Made by a program: the position numbers and the translations under genes
Part shown: piece after piece, positions 31,062-32,857 of the stretch
How the letters are laid out: every line of letters begins with the position of its first letter
How positions within the stretch are numbered: position 1 is the first letter of the stretch
The notes under the pieces: generated by a model
Databases searched by the model: none
What the model was told of the DNA's origin: nothing
What the model saw: the letters and a program-made list of their open reading frames with translations, nothing else
NCBI GenBank assembly: GCA_000708835.1
Contig: DF237734.1
Span: 1-32,857 of the forward strand
Direction: 5' to 3'
Length of the DNA stretch: 32,857 nucleotides
Origin: Klebsormidium nitens
Lineage: Eukaryota; Streptophyta; Klebsormidiophyceae; Klebsormidiales; Klebsormidiaceae

Positions 31062-32857
31062 ATGGGGCTCACGTCATCGCCGCTTCCAGTGTTCCTCTGC
31101 ATCATCATGCTGGTTGCGCTCGATGCAAAAGTAAGGAGGAGCTGGCGCTTGACGTTTTAGTTCTTTCGAAAGGTCTCGACCATTTATTTTTCAAAAAGCA
31201 CCGTCCGCGTCTTCCTCGTTGAGGAGCCAGGCTGAAATGCTCAGTGTTTCGGGTTTCGCCTCTCAGTTTTGTGCTTGCCGGCTCTCTCAGACGTTTGTGT
31301 TCAGAACAGTTTTGAATGCCTTAACACGTCTTTATCCATGTCTAGGTGTTCGCGTCCCCTCCTGGGCAGGACTTCCGCCCAAGCGGGCGGAAGATCCGTG
31401 GCGGAATGGACACCATGCAGTCGCAGCGCCAATTGCTGCAGATCGGTGAGTCGACTGCCATGTCTCATCTGACTGTGCAATCCAGATCTAGGCCAGACCG
31501 ATCGGCGCACTTTCCGTTAGCAAGTGAGGTCGGCGCTTCACGCCGACTCGATCAATCTGGTCTTGATCTTCGATTTCAAGGGCTTCTTTCAACTGGTTTT
31601 GTGTAGAGCCATTCAGTACGTGCCCTTCTTTTCCTATCGCATGGTCTACTACTCCGCTCGTTAGCTACCAAATTTGATGCTTTCAAGCACGTACCCGCGT
31701 GGGCGGAAGCTTCTAAAGGGAGATATTGACAGATTGTAACAATAGCCCCGGTCGGTCCCCTGTTAAAGTCATATATTCGTTTTATTGCCCGGATTTTCTG
31801 CTATAGCGTGCATATGGTGACGTTCCAAATCCAAGATGTGCTTCCCATGTGCTGAGACGGCTTCTTTTAGCCGACAACGATGTCCGATTTCACCCAGCGC
31901 TGTTTCATCAGGCGGATAAGATCTGGGTGTACTGCTCCACGGCCCGTAATCCCAAGCATGACGATGAAGAGAGTCCGTGAACATTTATGAGGAAACGTAA
32001 ATTGCAGCCGTATGGCATTCCTTCTGCTTGACCTCGATTCATTGGGCCCGTCTGTCATTCCTTCTGCTTGACTTCAATTCTTTGGGGCCGTCTGTCAGAT
32101 CTTTTGCGGACCTCGAACCCGGACGCCAGATCTGGAAAGGGGTGCTTGCCGAATGGTGACGTCCACGTCGATCTTCTTATTCGCTGTTGCAGCTGGTGGA
32201 GTGGCGTCCACATGCCCTGCCAGAGACGTGATGACGCGTCCCTCAGTGCAAGTAACGTGTGGTTACGTTCTTGCGGACGCTTCGAGTGGAGAGACTCAAG
32301 CGATCCTGACTTGCAACTACAATACAAAAGGGAATCTCACGAACTCTGAGACCAATATTCAGCCACGAGTGGGAACAGAGGCTCACAATACAACCATGAA
32401 CCTAGCCTTCCCTGGCACCTCCTGCCCAAGTAAGCCAAACTATTTATCCTTACCCTGGTACCTGCTTACCTCTCTTGTCAACTTCTTGAAACTGAATGAG
32501 TCCGTCGATCCGAAGTCACAGTTAATCTCAACAGGGGCCTGTCCATTGCAGTTTCAATGATGTGTGTCTTCAAAACCCAAACTATCTAAATGTCCATTGT
32601 GGGTTTTGCTACAAATCTATCACTGCGCTTTATGTCCCCTTGACCTTGCTAACGTGCACGATAACAACCGAGATCCCTTAGGTTATTAACCCGTCCAAGA
32701 TTGATCATGTACCACCTGCAAAGCGTTCCGCCTCCGAGGCACCCTGCTCTCCAATGCTGAAGTCCCCGAGCTTTCTTTGATCGTGAAGAATTTGTTTTCC
32801 AAATGCCTGTCTCTCAAATCTTGTTTGTGAACCTCCTTGTGGCAGGAGTCACGCCGT
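31062..32857 (+). CDS. Putative secreted Cys-containing protein, 5' exons only (runs off window)
   Basis: Model: 31062-31130, 31346-31445, 32193-32429, 32846 to beyond 32857. Junctions are GT-AG and phases agree (0, 1, 1). Exon 1 is 23 codons encoding a signal-peptide-like MGLTSSPLPVFLCIIMLVAL. Exon 2 is GC-rich with a clean TCTAG acceptor and GTGAGT donor. Exon 3 encodes Cys at 64, 79, 97 and 134 and two N-glycosylation sequons (Asn104, Asn122). Alternatively, exon 3 could be the start of its own gene at ATG 32153, which also gives a hydrophobic leader (MVTSTSIFLFAVAAGG). I think that leader comes from translating the pyrimidine tract of an acceptor, because the exon-2 phase fits exactly. 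Family not recognised. The last acceptor (32841-32845) is tentative. Confidence 0.5.
32016..32095. repeat. Two tandem copies of a 40-bp unit
   Basis: Bases 32016-32055 and 32056-32095 are head-to-tail copies differing at four positions, both beginning CATTCCTTCTGCTTGAC and ending CCGTCTGT. They lie about 100 bp before the exon-3 acceptor of the secreted-protein gene model. Confidence 0.85.

Noticed and set aside
32153-32192. ATG 32153 as a gene start with a signal peptide
   Set aside because: The hydrophobic leader matches the pyrimidine tract of an acceptor ending at 32192, and the upstream exon's phase fits exactly. Kept as an alternative rather than the main model.

Overview
The window looks like nuclear DNA of a green alga on the streptophyte side, possibly Klebsormidium or a relative. 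The reasons are intron-rich genes with GT-AG introns of 0.25-0.8 kb, GC-rich exons in more AT-rich introns, plant-type families (a plant-like cytochrome P450, a steroleosin-like dehydrogenase, a SMAP1-like acidic protein, a plastid-leader DCC protein), and a FLA10-type kinesin-2, which non-flagellated seed plants lack. The species is inference; no rRNA or marker gene is present.

Layout. 1-1663: 3' end of a decayed Ty3/gypsy chromovirus-like retrotransposon (integrase, chromodomain, 3' LTR). Its integrase is broken by an inverted copy of its own sequence joined to TTTTAGGG-type telomeric repeats. 2088-7879 (+): a ten-exon P450 with complete catalytic motifs. 9455-10245 (-): a two-exon SMAP1-like gene whose last exon is only 38 nt. 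10906-13385 (+): a five-exon DCC thiol-disulfide oxidoreductase with a plastid-type leader. 14863-19854 (-): a seven-exon 11-beta-HSD/steroleosin-type SDR. 21634-28981 (+): an eleven-exon kinesin-2 motor of 783 residues. 30045-30225 (-): a Cys-rich exon with a broken frame. 31062 to the right edge (+): a probable secreted Cys-containing protein, cut by the window end.

The genes are independent single transcription units, not an operon or pathway cluster. SMAP1-like and DCC are divergent across 660 bp, SDR and kinesin are divergent across about 1.8 kb, and P450/SMAP1-like and DCC/SDR are convergent. All exon models were built by hand from splice sites and reading phase. Every internal exon of the five main genes joins in phase, which is the strongest support for them.

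The most unusual signals are the telomeric/inverted patch in the retroelement and decayed copies of exon starts lying in the introns just upstream of the real exons in two unrelated genes (P450 exon 2, kinesin exon 8). No defence system, CRISPR array, tRNA or rRNA was seen.
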